This document shows, one piece after another, positions 11,910-25,105 of a stretch of DNA of 64,000 bases. Below the pieces are notes generated by a model. That model did not search any database and was not told where the DNA came from. It saw only the letters and a list, made by a program, of their open reading frames with translations. Source of the stretch: Bombus terrestris (Eukaryota > Arthropoda > Insecta > Hymenoptera > Apidae); NCBI RefSeq assembly GCF_910591885.1, contig NC_063285.1, positions 9,643,395-9,707,394 on the forward strand, in the 5' to 3' direction. The position numbers and the translations under genes are program-made. Within the stretch, counting starts at the first letter, position 1. Each line of letters opens with the position of its first letter.

Positions 11910-12636
11910 CTGAAGATCTTAAAATTATGTTAATATTATTATATTATATAAGAAGATGATATTAATCGGAAGATCTTAAAATGAATTTGATTTCTGTAGA
12001 GTACGTTACGAATGTGAACAATTAAGTAATTTTAATTAAGCGATCGAGTAATTTCAGTATATTTTCTCCATAAAATGTAGTACACGACGCGTCTCGTCAA
12101 TTCTGTTCACCCGAAATGTCTTCGTTAATTCGAGGAATATTCGAAAATGTTTGCAAAGAAAGTTATGGGGTTTAGAGGAATACGAAATATCCCATAGCAC
12201 GTGGTAGCAGTTTCTTGACGAGTGGACCGCGAAGAAGATGCAAAAGGCACTTTTGTTTCCTTTTTTCAATGGAATCGTATGATTTTTAAATACGTTGATC
12301 TTGATATTCTTTGCAAAATGGTGTTCAACTATTCTGGTGAAAAAAAGTATCAGTTTGTCAGGTATTTTAATTTGAATTTCTCACACCTGACGCGTGAAAG
12401 GCAAACGTAAGACGACAAAGTAAACACGAGGACACCGCTTTTTATTCGCCTTAATACGTTCAACAGCGCAAACTCCAGTTAAAATATCTGCTAAATCGAT
12501 GGAAACACGTTAGATTTTTATTCCAAACATTCTCGCGCGTTCTTGAAACAACGAAGATATATCAGGTGGCGAGATTTCGTGGAACACACTGTACAGAAAT
12601 ATACTTAACATTGAAGAAGTTAGGCTCGTTACTTAC

Positions 12637-12881
12637 GTGTACACCGATCCGCTGCCTGTCAGAGAACGACGAGACGAACGAGCAATATAAACACCACGGT
12701 AATAAACAAAATCACGTGGTACTTTCTGGTCCAATTTTTTTATAACAACTAATAGCGAAATGTGGCGATTAGTTGAGTTTCTGGCGGTAGAAATGTAATT
12801 TCGCCGATCGAAACCATTTTCATAATTTTCCATATCCCGTTTTTCCTTTTTAATGTCCGCGATCCTGCGATTCTCCAACAT
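12637..12881 (-). other. Candidate upstream exon: ATG frame ending at a GTAAGT donor
   Basis: An ATG at 12881 opens 81 codons that run directly into GTAAGT (12631-12636 on the plus strand). The start MLENRRIADIKKEKRDMEN is charged and could suit a coiled-coil N-terminus. However, it ends in phase 2, while the next supported exon (11838-11909) needs phase 1; joining them hits a stop within the exon. It could be a 5' leader with an upstream ORF, be joined through an undetected exon, or be chance. Confidence 0.3.
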
Positions 12882-15800
12882 CCTGTCTTTTCATAAATTC
12901 CGTTGCACTGCCTTCGAGTTTTTTTAATTATGTCATTATAGAATTAAATATAGAATTAAATACAATTAAATTGCAATGGGACGACTATTTTATTTTTCAA
13001 TTCGATCAGAGCTCGTCGCGGCGCAGAATATTTCTTCGCGAAAAACAGCTGACTGGTTAAAGGAAACACTGTACGTTTTAACCAAATCACGTCAAATTCG
13101 GCAAACAATGCGCGCAATACGAACGTATCGCGTATATCGGAAAGGTTAATCATAGTGATTTTCAATACATCACTTAGTTAATTGTGGTGTTTAGCGATGG
13201 TTTGCCAATCCGATCGCCATGCGGTTGTAATTCCCAGCTCTAAACATTCGATTAATTCAGCTAAAATAGTCACGTTTCATTGTCAGACTTTACCAGCCTG
13301 GTAACATATCATTGTTTAAATATCAACCAATTACTGTTTCCTGCGCGGTTACATGCTCTCACCCAACGACGTAATCGAATTACGAAGGCGAACAAACTAC
13401 GATATGTTTCAATTGACAAGACACGATCTAATGGCTTGACCAATATACAAATTGTATAATATACAGTTGTATAGTTGTATGATATACAAATCTTTGTGCA
13501 AGTTGAAGTGCAAGTCTCGCGCGTGCTACTTTCGAATAAAGAAATAAAGAAGGAAGAATCGTTTCGTGAATTTCGTCGCGTTGTTTTTAAGAGGTTAATA
13601 TGAAACTACAGAGAAACAGGACGAGTTCGATCGTCAAAGTGTCTTTTTCGTCCTTTTCTATCGCGTTTTGTTGTCTACAATCAATAAAATCATTGCGAGT
13701 TAGCATTCGGTCGCAATGTTACGGCGAGAATTTCATTCTCGAGGTCCTGGACAAGCTACCTTCGCGCATCGTTGTATGTAAATTTTATGGATGAATCTGA
13801 TTAACATTTTCGGTCGCTGCTTTATTTCCCTCTATTACGAAATCCGTCAAACTTCCTGAAATAATATCGAAGCTTGCGATCGTTGTTTTTCGCCACTGTC
13901 CGAATTTTCTTCGTATTTTCAGCTATCAAAAAATTGCAGAGAAAATTGTCGAACCGTCAAAAATCAACTGCAACGTGCGCTACGATCTACGGGATAAACC
14001 GCGGGAAGAACAGTAAACGAACAACTAAGAAGCAGCGATAGTAGATCGGAAATGTTAATTACTCTGATGCCATTTATGCTCCATTAAAAATGAGTAATGC
14101 TGACACGACTGAACTTATTCAACGATCTAATCAATTGCAGCATCGTCGTATTATCACACAATGGAAAGAAAAAAATGGCAACAAAATTTGCACGCGATTT
14201 CGATCAAACACAAAATTCGTTGTTCGAACGAATCGCGTGCGGACTCACGATCCTGTACAGAAATTGCGCGACGAGCCGTTTAAACGGCAACGCGTTACCG
14301 ATTAACCGGCTAAAATTCCAAGAAAAAAAAAAAAAAAAAAAAACTACTTGTCGAGGATCGGTTCGATGGTTTTTGTTAGTCCTCGATCATCCACCGCGAT
14401 ACTTTACGCGCGACACGCGTTCCAAATCTCCGCGTATCGGGTTACAGCGTTGCGGCGATCGAAGGGGCAAACTTTTTTGTGGAATTTCGATGGCCGAGAG
14501 GAGGGCAACCGGCGGAGGTTGGCGTATCGGTCGATTCCGAAGCCGGAGGATCGCGTGCGAGCCAGGAAACGGATTATGGTTTTTACGAGGCGCGAAAACG
14601 CGATAACTCGGCGAGAAAGAAGCAGCGGCAAATGTATCTTCGATTGTGTATCGGACACTGTGTATCCCGATGTTCCCAATGGATATGTTTTATGTATCGC
14701 GCGAGTCGCTTGCAATTTATACTCGAGACATTTTTTTGCGTCGCGCAGAGATACGACAGAAACTGCGGTTGCAGTTCCTTCGCATCGAACGTAGACGAAC
14801 TTCGCGAGATCCTGAAATACTAAAAATTTTTTTTTCATAAAAATATTTGGAAATATTAACACACAGAAGTTTTTTATACATATACTATGTCGTTGGAAAC
14901 ATTTTGGAACTTCATTGGCATTGGAAACGTATTATACTCATTCGTTGGGAATGTTCGAGAATTCGTTTGTTGTTTGGGCGAATAAAACAACTTTCTACTT
15001 TTACTTCGCGTGACGTATCGAAAGAAAAGACTCGTCTCGTTTTAGTATAATAGTATCGTCGTTGGACGTAATACGAGATGGTTGCTGGAATACAAAGAAG
15101 ATTGAAAGTGTTACTATGGTGGTTTGTTTAAAAATACAGAATAGACATGTTGTTCCTCGTTGTTCGCAGGGTGTTCTTGAAACGTAACGTTTGACTTGAC
15201 AAGCATATTGTAATCATGTTATGAGAAATGTATCAAGATACAAGCTATCAATGTTTTCAATAAACATCTCTTGGGTGATGAAAAAAATTTATTGAGTGCC
15301 ATCAGACGATATTTAATATCGTGGATATTTAAGGTTCTCTACGAAAATACGATTCGACGATAAATATTGACAGTGTTGCGTTGGCGATATATATCGATCA
15401 TTCTAGTTGAAGATCTTGAAACATCGACGATATTTATCGATCGTCTGAAGACACTCTCAGATCGGATTACTCGTACCAATGTGTCTTATGTTGCCTTTTT
15501 CACAATCTCATCGACTTTCGAAGCTAATTTTATTTGTCAAGCAAATGGATAAAAGAGTGCTAATTAACATACATTAAATTAAATCAACCTGTTGCCTTAT
15601 GATATCGAGTCGTAATCGTGTTATCGATTGCAGCTTCCATTTAACAAAATTACAACGATATGAATAAAATTCATAACAAGCTGCAGTCTTTGATTTTAAC
15701 TTTTTAGCAAACTGTCGCACACGCTAAATATAATACATATCGATGAATACTAATTCAAAATTTTCCACCCTATGATATCGATATCCAACGAGAGCTGCTG

Positions 15801-16362
15801 AAAAAGAATCGCAAGGCGAGTAAATTAAAATTGGAACTGAAACAATTAAAAATGAAAAAGGTGTGCGATAATTTCCATCTGCTGGAGTTGCAGCCTATTT
15901 GCTAAATAAAATCAGCTCGCAATTGCCGTGCGATCTAAACCTTCCACCGTTGTTTTTCTCTCGTAGTTATCATTCGTCTCATTCGGCAACTCGCATCGAA
16001 TAAAATTCGTTTGAATTCAGCCGGAAGGGTGTTCCGGTAATTTCGTTCATCCACATATCCACCAAGCATGGTTCAGTTTTTTACTTTCTTTCTCTCCTTC
16101 TTTCTGTTTACACATAGAAGCATGGAGCACGGTGCTGCCTACGGCGGGTGCTGGTGATTACTGGGCGTGGGAATACAGTGAGTCACGCTAATTACTAAGC
16201 TAAAGGGACCACGATAATGTAGTCCGGAGTAGGTAGACGTATCGCTAGTATTGATCAGTAGATCGTAGTAGCTCTGGTTAAATGCATTCCGCTCCGTGTC
16301 TCGTACACCCGAACCATCGTCCGTGCTATTTCTTTATTTCCTTGTTAACAGTTGCGTCTTAT
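12882..16362. other. No recognisable gene; local higher-GC patch and poly-A tract
   Basis: Positions 14090-14800 are richer in CG than their surroundings and hold overlapping frames on both strands (up to 169 codons), none with a recognisable domain. A pure A tract of about 20 sits at 14324-14343. The plus frame at 14097-14606 crosses this tract and reads it as lysines, which argues against coding. The remainder shows no gene, RNA or repeat. Confidence 0.4.
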
Positions 16363-18131
16363 GGGCGTTTCCTGAATTAGAATGTTCTAAAACAGCGTCT
16401 TTTTCTGATTTTTGTTAGAAGGGAAGGAAAGAAATGAAGTTGTCGAATTGTCAGGTATGGTTTTATATATATTTAACGAATGCAAAAAAGTTTGTTTTAA
16501 AGTAAAAGAAGAAATTGTAACAGATTTGTAAGCCTATTTCATGGGCTGCAGTTTTCAATCGCCGTGAAAGATCTACCTTGTAATTTTTGACCGAAACAAA
16601 CAACCAAAAAGGGATTAAATTATTATTTATTTTTCTTCTCAATGAACTATAAAAATTCGTCAAAAAGTTTATTTAAATAATTGTTATTACACCTTAAAGT
16701 TTATTTCTTCTTTTTATAAAACACATTTTTTCTTCAAATCCGCCAAAATTTTTAACTTCATACTATTTTCAGTCTTTTCTTTTTAGTTCATCGATGAACT
16801 ATAACAATTCGTCGAAAAGTTTATTTAAATAATTGTTATAACATCTTAAAGTTTATTTCTTCTTTTTATAAAACACATTTTTTCTTCAAATCCGCCAAAA
16901 TTTTTAACTTCACGCTATTTTCTGCCCTTTTTTTTAGTTCATTGATGAACTATAAAAATTCGTTGGAAAGTTTATTTAAATAATTGTTATAGCACCTTAA
17001 GTTTATTTTTTCTTTTTATAAAAAACATTTTTTCTTCAAATCCGCCAAAATTTTTAACTTCATACTATTTTCAGTCTTTTCTTTTTAGTTCATCGATGAA
17101 CTATAAAAATTCGTCAAAAAGTTTATTTAAATAATTGTTATAGCACCTTAAAGTTTATTTCTTCTTTTTATAAAACACATTTTTTCTTCAAATCCGTCAA
17201 AATTTTTAACTTCATACTATTTTCAGTCTTTTCTTTTTAGTTCATCGATGAACTATAAAAATTCGTCAAAAAGTTTATTTAAATAATTGTTATTACACCT
17301 TAAAGTTTATTTCTTCTTTTTATAAAAAACATTTTTTCTTCAAATCCGTCAAAATTTTTAACTTCATACTATTTTCAGTCTTTTCTTTTTAGTTCATCGA
17401 TGAACTATAAAAATTCGTCAAAAAGTTTATTTAAATAATTGTTATTACACCTTAAAGTTTATTTCTTCTTTTTATAAAACACATTTTTTCTTCAAATCCG
17501 CCAAAATTTTTAACTTCATACTATTTTCAGTCTTTTCTTTTTAGTTCATCGATGAACTATAACAATTCGTCGAAAAGTTTATTTAAATAATTGTTATAGC
17601 ACCTTAAAGTTTATTTCTTCTTTTTATAAAACACATTTTTTCTTCAAATCCGCCAAAATTTTTAACTTCACGCTATTTTCTGCCCTTTTTTTTAGTTCAT
17701 TGATGAACTATAAAAATTCGTTGGAAAGTTTATTTAAATAATTGTTGTAGCACCTTAAGTTTATTTTTTCTTTTTATAAAACACATTTTTTCTTCAAATC
17801 CGCCAAAATTTTTAACTTCACACTATTTTCTGCCTTTTTTTTTCAGTTTATCGAGGAGAAAAATATTTAATAATTTAATCCCTTTTTGGTTTTTTGTTTC
17901 GTTCACGGATTACGAGGTGGATCTTTCACGCCGATTGAAAACTGCAGCCCATGAAATAGGCTTAGAAATGCGTTCTAATTTTTGTATTTTACTTTAAAAA
18001 AAATTTATTTGCATTCGTTAAATACATATAAAACCATACCTGAAAATTCGATAGCTTCATTTCTTTCTTTCCCCCCTAAAAAAAATCACAAAAAGACGCT
18101 GTTTTAGAACATTCTAATTCCAGAAACCCCC
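16363..18131. mobile_element. Foldback-like element with long inverted arms
   Basis: The left arm (16363 to about 16645) and right arm (about 17855-18131) are inverted copies some 280 bp long. Outer ends are GGGCGTTTCCTGAATTAG and, reverse complemented, GGGGGTTTCTGGAATTAG. Shared internal landmarks include TTAGAATGTTCTAAAACAGC, CCTATTTCATGGGCTGCAGT and ATCCCTTTTTGG inverted. The flanks are TTAT on the left and TTAA on the right, a possible decayed target duplication. A 151/152-bp tandem array fills the interior. No transposase frame is present. Long inverted arms around internal repeats recall foldback elements; superfamily is unassigned. Confidence 0.75.
16646..17854. repeat. 151/152-bp tandem array C
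   Basis: AGTTCATCGATGAACT, a perfect 16-bp palindrome (or its one-base variant), recurs at 16785, 16936, 17087, 17239, 17391, 17543 and 17694, with a decayed copy at 17845. The period is 151-152 bp, about eight units. Variant order by the adjoining sequence is a-b-c-c-c-a-b, so an a-b pair is itself duplicated. It lies wholly inside the foldback element. Confidence 0.9.
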
Positions 18132-20385
18132 TTAATGCGACGAAATAAAGCATTTTCATGGCACGATGAAACAGCCGGATTTTCCCCTATCAACTGTCCA
18201 ACAGATCGTTGCATGTGAAATGGCCAGTTTCATGAACGCGTGCCATCTTTAGAAGAATCTGTCGGTTGTAGAATTTGCTCGGCTGCCTATGAATTAGACA
18301 TTCGTATGTGGTGCGAGCGAATTTTAAACTGCAGAATCTCTGTGGATGATCGTTGTGTATAACTTAATCGATTATCCATCGTGTGATCGCGAATCAGCAA
18401 ATTATGTTAACGAATATATCGTCTATTAATGTCAGGATTAAATGCAATTAAAAGAACCTTGTAATGTTAATGCAGCTTTCGAGGAAGCTACATTAGCGTG
18501 ACAAATTTTTAATTGACAGATACGAACGTAAAAAGTATTTCTACCTGAACGAACGAAAAATTATCACGATATGTCGCATGTAACGGGAATTCGGCCGTTT
18601 CATCCGCGATAATCTGATGATCAGAATTGGCTTCCACGTGCCACCGCAAAGGATGCTAATATCCAAACGTAATTAATCGTGTCAGGAATGTACTTTGGGT
18701 TGTTAGAACGTTTGTCAAAGATTTTGATTAATCTGTTCGATTATTGCAATTAGTGTAGACACAAGAATTAGTGCATTCATTCTACGATTATTGACACACG
18801 ATTAATCAAAAGCTAGATCACGAAGAATGTAGAATCGAACGATTTACAGTCGAGTCGATTTCTGCAGATATTTTTAGAAAATTCTTACGGTGCACAATAA
18901 AAGTTACGATGCGAGATATCGCAGAAACATGAAACGCGATAAGCGTAACCCAAGTTGTTTATCGTTATTTCGATCAATTGTCGTGTAATTTCATTCGAAA
19001 GCTAAATGACCAAGCGGTATAAAAATAACGTAGCAACGACGCTCGTTATTAAAACAACATCCTGCGTATCGGGAAAATTTCAATCTGAAAATACCTCGTG
19101 GATATTGCAGCCTTTAATGAACTACAGCTTCGAGAAATATAGAAAAGCGGCGGAACATCGTGGTAATAACGGCAGTACATTATTCAAAAGAAAATAAAGA
19201 AAATGAAAAATGTATATGTACGTTGCAGTAAATTTTACGTCTGGAGGGATAACAAGGGTTTGCCCAATTTCTCCGAGCAATACATAACGCCTTGCTACAA
19301 TGTTGCAATTACGTTGGTTAGTCGCTGTTGTAAGCTCTGCATTGTGGACAATGATTTAAGGGTGAAACTAAAGTCGATAAATAATGCGAGAAATTTAAAG
19401 TAACGCCGACGGAGAGATTAATCGGTAAATTGCTTGCATCCTTTCTAATCTTAGTTGCTCCATGAGGCAAAGCGTAGAGTAAGATAAATCGCAGCTCGCT
19501 CGTCTGATTAATTGTTCTTCCCTATAGAATGCAGATTGCCCTCGATATACACTTTAGTTGATACCAGCAAAGTTATCATAGTTTGCTCAATTTTTCGTTG
19601 CTGTTATTTTCGTTGCCATATTCCACGGCGAATACGACGAATCTCGTCCACCTTCGACCAGAGGCTCGCCAGATCCGTGCAACAAAGTACCAAAAATTCT
19701 CTTTGGAAAATGACCGCGGAGATCAACGAGGAAGAGCGGAACGTCGTCAAAGGGAACGAAGCGTTCGAATAATTTGTCACCTTTGGATTGAAAGATATCG
19801 ACGTTTTCCTGATCGAAGGTCCGCGTGTTTTTGAAAATTAACGCGTTATTAGAGATGCAAATGATGCGCGATTCGAAAAGCTTCATTTAATATTCAGCCG
19901 CGAACGCAGCGGATAGCAGGACAATTTAAAGTACAAAGGCCGAGCCAGCTCGATGCATGGGACGGAATTCAAGCTGGAAATTGAAAAGCCGCGCGACAAT
20001 CCTGACCGGCCGTAATTCATCCCTTTTGTGTCTAGATTTGTTTCCAATGAAGACGCATTGTGCAAAAACGTACAATGCCCGCCAACTTTCTCTTCCATAT
20101 GGTAATTAGCTCGTGTAATTTATTCGCTGTCCGTCTTGAAAGGCCGTTGCACATTCGTGCACGATCTGCAAAAACGCCGTTTTTACGTGGCCTTTGATCT
20201 GTTTCATCTTCTCCAGTTACTCTTGGGTCTGTCGTTGCTACTTTGCTGAATCAACGTTTTGTGCAAACGTACGTTGACACGTGGAAGATACGAAAGATCG
20301 GTCAAGTTATTAGCAAACGTTTCATAATGCAGCAAACAGGCTGTGATATGTATTTGTAATATGTATAATGTATAAATAATTAATA
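18132..20385. other. No recognisable gene
   Basis: Frames of 62-99 codons around 19006-19886 overlap on both strands with no domain-like features. No RNA gene was recognised. Confidence 0.4.
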
Positions 20386-20640
20386 AAAAGAAAATAATAT
20401 AGTGTATAAATAATTGTAATAAGAAATAATAATAACAGATAATAATTATATGTATTTAGATATAATAGCTTATAGGTAATTATAATAAGAAACATAATAG
20501 CAAATAATAATTGTAATATGAATTTAGTTATAACAGTTTATAAGTAATTATATTAAGAAACGTATTAACAAATAATAATTATAATATGAATTTAGATATA
20601 ATAGCTATAGGTAATTATAACAAGAAACAAGCACGTTATA
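20386..20640. repeat. 68-bp AT-rich tandem repeat
   Basis: The segment TATAATAGCTTATAGGTAAT recurs with small changes at 20461, 20529 and 20597, a 68-bp period, with a decayed copy before it. Units include AGCAAATAATAATTGTAATA. About 3.5 copies. Confidence 0.75.
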
Positions 20641-21225
20641 ATTAGTTGTACTTAAAACGGCACGGTGAAAATACAAATATGTAGAGCAAGTTATTTTTTC
20701 GCGGTATCTGCGCGTATTTGGTAATCGTGAGACGGATGATATCGAAACTTGCCATTCTCGTGAGTTTGTGGTTTTTCGTGTTGCGAGAAAAATCATGCAA
20801 CTTGCATAGGAAGCTGTAAAATGATCGTGTACGATTCGATGAAATTTCCTGTACGCGTCGGATATGAATAAGCGTGTAGGTTTCATTATTCCTTTTTGTT
20901 CTTTGATATTATGTGGTCTTCCATTTATGTTTAATTGTTCTTTCTGTTTATATGTAATAACGTAAATTCTTGGGGCAAATGCATTCTGGAAAATTGAGTT
21001 TATTTTGGGAGTAAATGAAGTTATATACAATAACAATTAATAATATGGGATTTTTTGATTTATTTGGAAATATTAGAAATTAGGGTTTCCAATGATTTCT
21101 ATCCTATATGATAAGTTTATTGATCGATAGATTTATTTACAATGGATTAAACAGGAAATGATGGTTATTTAATGTGTACTAAATACAGTAATGTGCTATA
21201 ATTAAGACAACTAAATAGTTCATTC
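20641..21225. other. No recognisable gene
   Basis: A 143-codon minus frame (20605-21036) starts in AT-rich sequence next to the 68-bp repeat and has no recognisable domain. I treat it as chance. Confidence 0.4.
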
Positions 21226-21662
21226 ACAACTCACAATTAATAGTTTACAACTCATAACAACTCGGCAACTCAACTCTCAACTCCTCACAACTTGACTCTC
21301 AACTCATGACCACTCAACTCGACTCTCAATTCACGATTCACGAGAGTCAAGTTGAATAACTTGACTCTCCGCTCACAACTACTCAACTCAACTCTCTACT
21401 CACAATTACTCAACTCAATTCTCCACTCACGACTACTCCGCTCAACTCTCCAGTCACGACTATTCAACCCGACTCTCTATTCACGACTACTCAACTCGAC
21501 TTTCCACTCACGACTACTCAACTCGACTCTCAACTCACGACTACTCAACTTGACTTTGAACTCACGACTATTCAACTCGACTCTCCACTTACGACTACTC
21601 AACTCGATTCTCAACTCACGACTACTCAACTTGACTCTCAACTCACTTCCCCACTCGAGTAT
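21226..21662. repeat. 27-bp minisatellite (ACTCAACTCGACTCT type)
   Basis: Unit consensus is roughly CACGACTACTCAACTCGACT plus CTCAACT, 27 bp, preceded by less regular CAACTC-rich sequence from 21226. Because 27 is divisible by three, one frame (21352-21666) stays open and reads nine-residue repeats such as SRLLNSTLN. That frame starts with TTG rather than ATG and has no splice context, so it is best read as a repeat by-product. Around 11 regular units. Confidence 0.85.
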
Positions 21663-21962
21663 CTAGGTGACGACCAGCCGGTAAAAAGCCAGGTCCTTTT
21701 TGACCTAATGGCACTTGGGCCTTCCCGCAATATTGTTTATGGTTCATCCGATATTTCTTAGGCCATTTATCCACCATACTACAATAACAAATCTACTACA
21801 AATTTTACCTGGAAAATCGACAGTCGATTTTCTAAGTTTTTAGTAAAATAGCTGCCGGTAAAACAAAGCAAAAGTATAATAAAAATGTTGCTTGGTGGGT
21901 AATTTGAGTTCTATAAAATTTACATATATGTATGTATATATATACATTTGAGGTCAGATGTT

Positions 21963-22130
21963 ACAGGGTGTCCCGAAAGTCGTGATACAACAGGCCAGCT
22001 GATGATTGTACATGCAAAAATAAATCGAAAAAAGAGAATAACATTTTTCATTCAAGTCTTCGTCTTCGAAAAAAAAAAAAAAATTGACGCGTACTAACAG
22101 CAAACTTTGAGCTACGAAACTTCTGTTTCT
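21963..22130. mobile_element. Transposon fragment with CAGGGTGTCCCGAAAG terminus
   Basis: Starts ACAGGGTGTCCCGAAAGTCG, a terminus style common in insect DNA transposons, and runs to an A-rich tract at 22070-22083. No partner inverted end was found nearby, so this is a truncated copy. Superfamily is not assigned. Confidence 0.4.
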
Positions 22131-25105
22131 ACTCGTCTTTGTGTTATCAAATCCAAAGTGTGCCTCGAGGATAGTAATAGCGTCGAAGAATTAAAAGCTA
22201 ACATTGTTTCAGCTTCCGAAGGTTTAAAAAAATACACATAACTCGTTACAGGCTGCGCATAATAAATTAGTTTCGAAGAGCGCAGCTGTGCACGCTTCAA
22301 CTTGGTCAAAATTTCTAACACTCGTTACATTAATCGAAAGGTTCTCAAGGAAGCACCGATCTTATCTTTATTTATCAAACAATTCCAATTAAATACAAAA
22401 TAAAAGAAAGTAATAACGCGTACAGCCCAATATCGCGGAAATAAGATAACAGCAACGAGAGGAAACGCATTGTCCATGTTTAACAATACAAAAGAAACAG
22501 GAATTTCATACGTCGAAGCTTCCAGTTAAAACACGGCTCCCCGTTGGATTTCCAAACTCGTTTCCTTCTTTTTCGAAAACGAGACCTTTGCATTGGCACG
22601 TACTTTTGCGCCAGAATCGCCACTCGTGCTGTTGCGCCACCACTTTTCCCTTCGTAATTTTCCTGTAAAACGTATGGTAACCATACAATATTCGAATAAT
22701 TAAGAGAATAGCTGTTGGTTCCACGAAACATCTGAAATTGAACGAACGAGATTAGCCGAAGGATAAATTCGTCGAATGATTTGCAGAAATACTTGGCGCG
22801 CCTGTGAGAAACGTTCGAGCAAAGCAGAAGCACGAAGTTGGAAGAACTTGCGGAACGAAGTTTAAAAATTTTAATCTAACGACGGGTTTTCATATCGCGA
22901 AATAAATGATGAATGAAGCTTCGACTTTCGAAAGTAAAGCGCGGCCTGGTTTTTTAACGCAGTATTTCAGTCTTCGAGTACGCTTTTAAAGAGATTTATC
23001 GATTACTCGACAAGCACCAACCACCTATTTAAAACACCATTCATAGTCGCCTGACTCCGGACGTAATCATGCGCACAAAACAAACTAAATTCAGTGTGGC
23101 TGAAAAGCTGAAAAAAGAATGTATCGTCGATCGCAAGGATCGGCCGCTTTTCATCCCCGTTTCCTTCCATTTTACTCTTAAATCGAAGAACAAACCGTGC
23201 ACAAGCCCTTAAAACTAAATACGATGAAACGTGCATAAAAGGCGTTAAATTTACCGACAAAAGGAAAACACGACCAAGTGTCCCGTCCTTTGCAAACATC
23301 GCACGCCTTCGCTTCATTTCCATTTTACCCTCCGAGCAAAGAACAAACGGGAAGCAACAAAAACAGAGGGAAAATCAGAGATTCATCGCTTCAAGCGAAC
23401 GCGTAAAATTATGCTGGCCAGGCACGCGATCCGCGACGAATCGAGAGCAAAATAAAAAAGAAAAAACCCAGTCTGCCGGAAACGGCGAACCCTAGGCAGA
23501 AGCAGGAAAATAAGGGAAAAACGAAAATGCTGCACAGGCTGTTTCACGCAAATGGGCCAAGCTATAGTTGCGACCTTTGAACTGGTTGGCGATCTGTTCG
23601 GTGAAGTCACAAACCTCGGACGATATTAGCGCTGAAGGTGGAGATTTGATTAAAAAGTTCCAGCATGATCGTGATCCTGTTGAATATTTATTTTCAGCTG
23701 TCTTATTCTCTAAGTGCCTGGTGCTCATATCCCAAACGTCAGCTTAGGGATGTGTCTTTGTCAACGTTTTCTGTGAGATGGCAATCCATGTGGAGCCAGT
23801 CACGCGACTGTCGAAATGCGGACGTCTCAGAGCTGTGCGCACCTGGTCGATGACGCACAGCATCGTCGTGTTCTCAACTGGTGTCGAAGTTTCTGACACG
23901 TGGTTTGCTGTTGAAGGGATTCGTCGCGCGCTTAAAGTGCCAATCAAGTTGTCCACGTGGTCGGAGCAAACTTTACGACACACACAATGTGTGGAAAATA
24001 GCAGATTCGCTGTCCGTGTGTCGTGAACTCGGGATAATCTTCATCCTAAGCACCCTGAAACGTCTGATAAATAGACAGAAGAACCGGCAATGCGAAGTTA
24101 AACGCGCTGGAACGACGCGTCTCATTTGGTTCACGCGCCCACGTCGAAGGTAGTGGCGCGAATTTCAAAAATAGAATATTCGCTGACATTGTTTCCGGCA
24201 GAATAGTCGAACGTACTCGCGTGACAGTGGCTAAGGGTAGCCAGGCGAGGTTTAAAGTCCTTCCATGGCCGTGGTAGAACGTAATATTCTCTCGGCTTGG
24301 GATTTATGCCGCAGTGGTGGCGCGCACGGTGGGAGAAATTGCGGCGTGGGCGGTGGACAAGGGTTGGGGGTGGCTTGCTGCCTCCCTCGACCACGCCAGC
24401 ACAGTCGCTGGTAGATTATAAACGGTCGTTTTGTTGCGTTGTTAGCAGATGTCTGACGCGAGTGGAACGCGCAGAGGAACAGGCAGACGGAGAAAGAGAA
24501 GAGAAAAGAGGGTGGTGTTCGGGGTGGGCTGGTCGCTAATTAAGTTTTTCACGCAGAAATTCGTGGCGCTGGTCTCGCTGGAATTCCTGGTGGCGCGACT
24601 CGATGAAAAATCGACGAAAGTGGCCAGCTGTTTTCGTCGCGCACGACACGGTATCGCGTTGCGAAACGCGAACAACCCCCAACTGATGTTAACTGAAGAT
24701 AATTAAAATCGCTGCCCTTATGTAAACGGACGTTTTTCATGGAAATTGAGAGACGATGTGTCCCTTAAAATGGGATTGTTGGCGGCTGGCGATTCGTTAG
24801 TTCGATTACGAATGGCTGAGAATGCCCTGTGAGCTTGAAAATATTCCCCAACGACACAGTTTTATTTCTTTTTTCCTTTTCTTTTTCGAATGATTTAGAG
24901 ACAGTTTATTAAATCGTTGTTACAGCACGGAGTTTTAATCGTACGTTTTATTACATTTCTGGTATCGGTGAAAAGCTACGGAAAAATATTAACATGATTT
25001 TTTCAACGTCTGTATTAATAAAATAAAATAATTAAATAAAACTGTTTCTATTGTTACACATTTTTTATTATTAGCAATAAAGCTGTGCTGGTATGTTACT
25101 ATGAA
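22131..25105. other. No firm gene; GC-richer patch at about 23700-24720
   Basis: Positions 23700-24720 are clearly richer in CG than the surroundings. An ATG-initiated 85-codon plus frame at 24449-24706 begins MSDASGTRRGTGRRRKRREK and is very basic. Upstream at about 24415 is GATTATAAACGGTC, a possible TATA-like element. No splice donor or domain could be tied to it, so it is only a weak candidate first exon or promoter region. Frames elsewhere overlap on both strands. Confidence 0.25.

Noticed and set aside
12689..12760. Tail-anchored membrane peptide read in a second minus-strand frame (VILFITVVFILLVRLVVL)
   Set aside because: A stop lies directly upstream of the short frame, no exon connects to it, and T-rich sequence readily gives hydrophobic readings.
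14097..14606. 169-codon plus-strand frame
   Set aside because: It reads through a poly-A tract as lysines, overlaps a 152-codon antisense frame and shows no domain.
20605..21036. 143-codon minus-strand frame
   Set aside because: It begins in AT-rich tandem repeat sequence, shows no domain features and no splice partners.
21352..21666. 104-residue repetitive protein
   Set aside because: It has no ATG or splice context; the frame is open only because the minisatellite unit is 27 bp.
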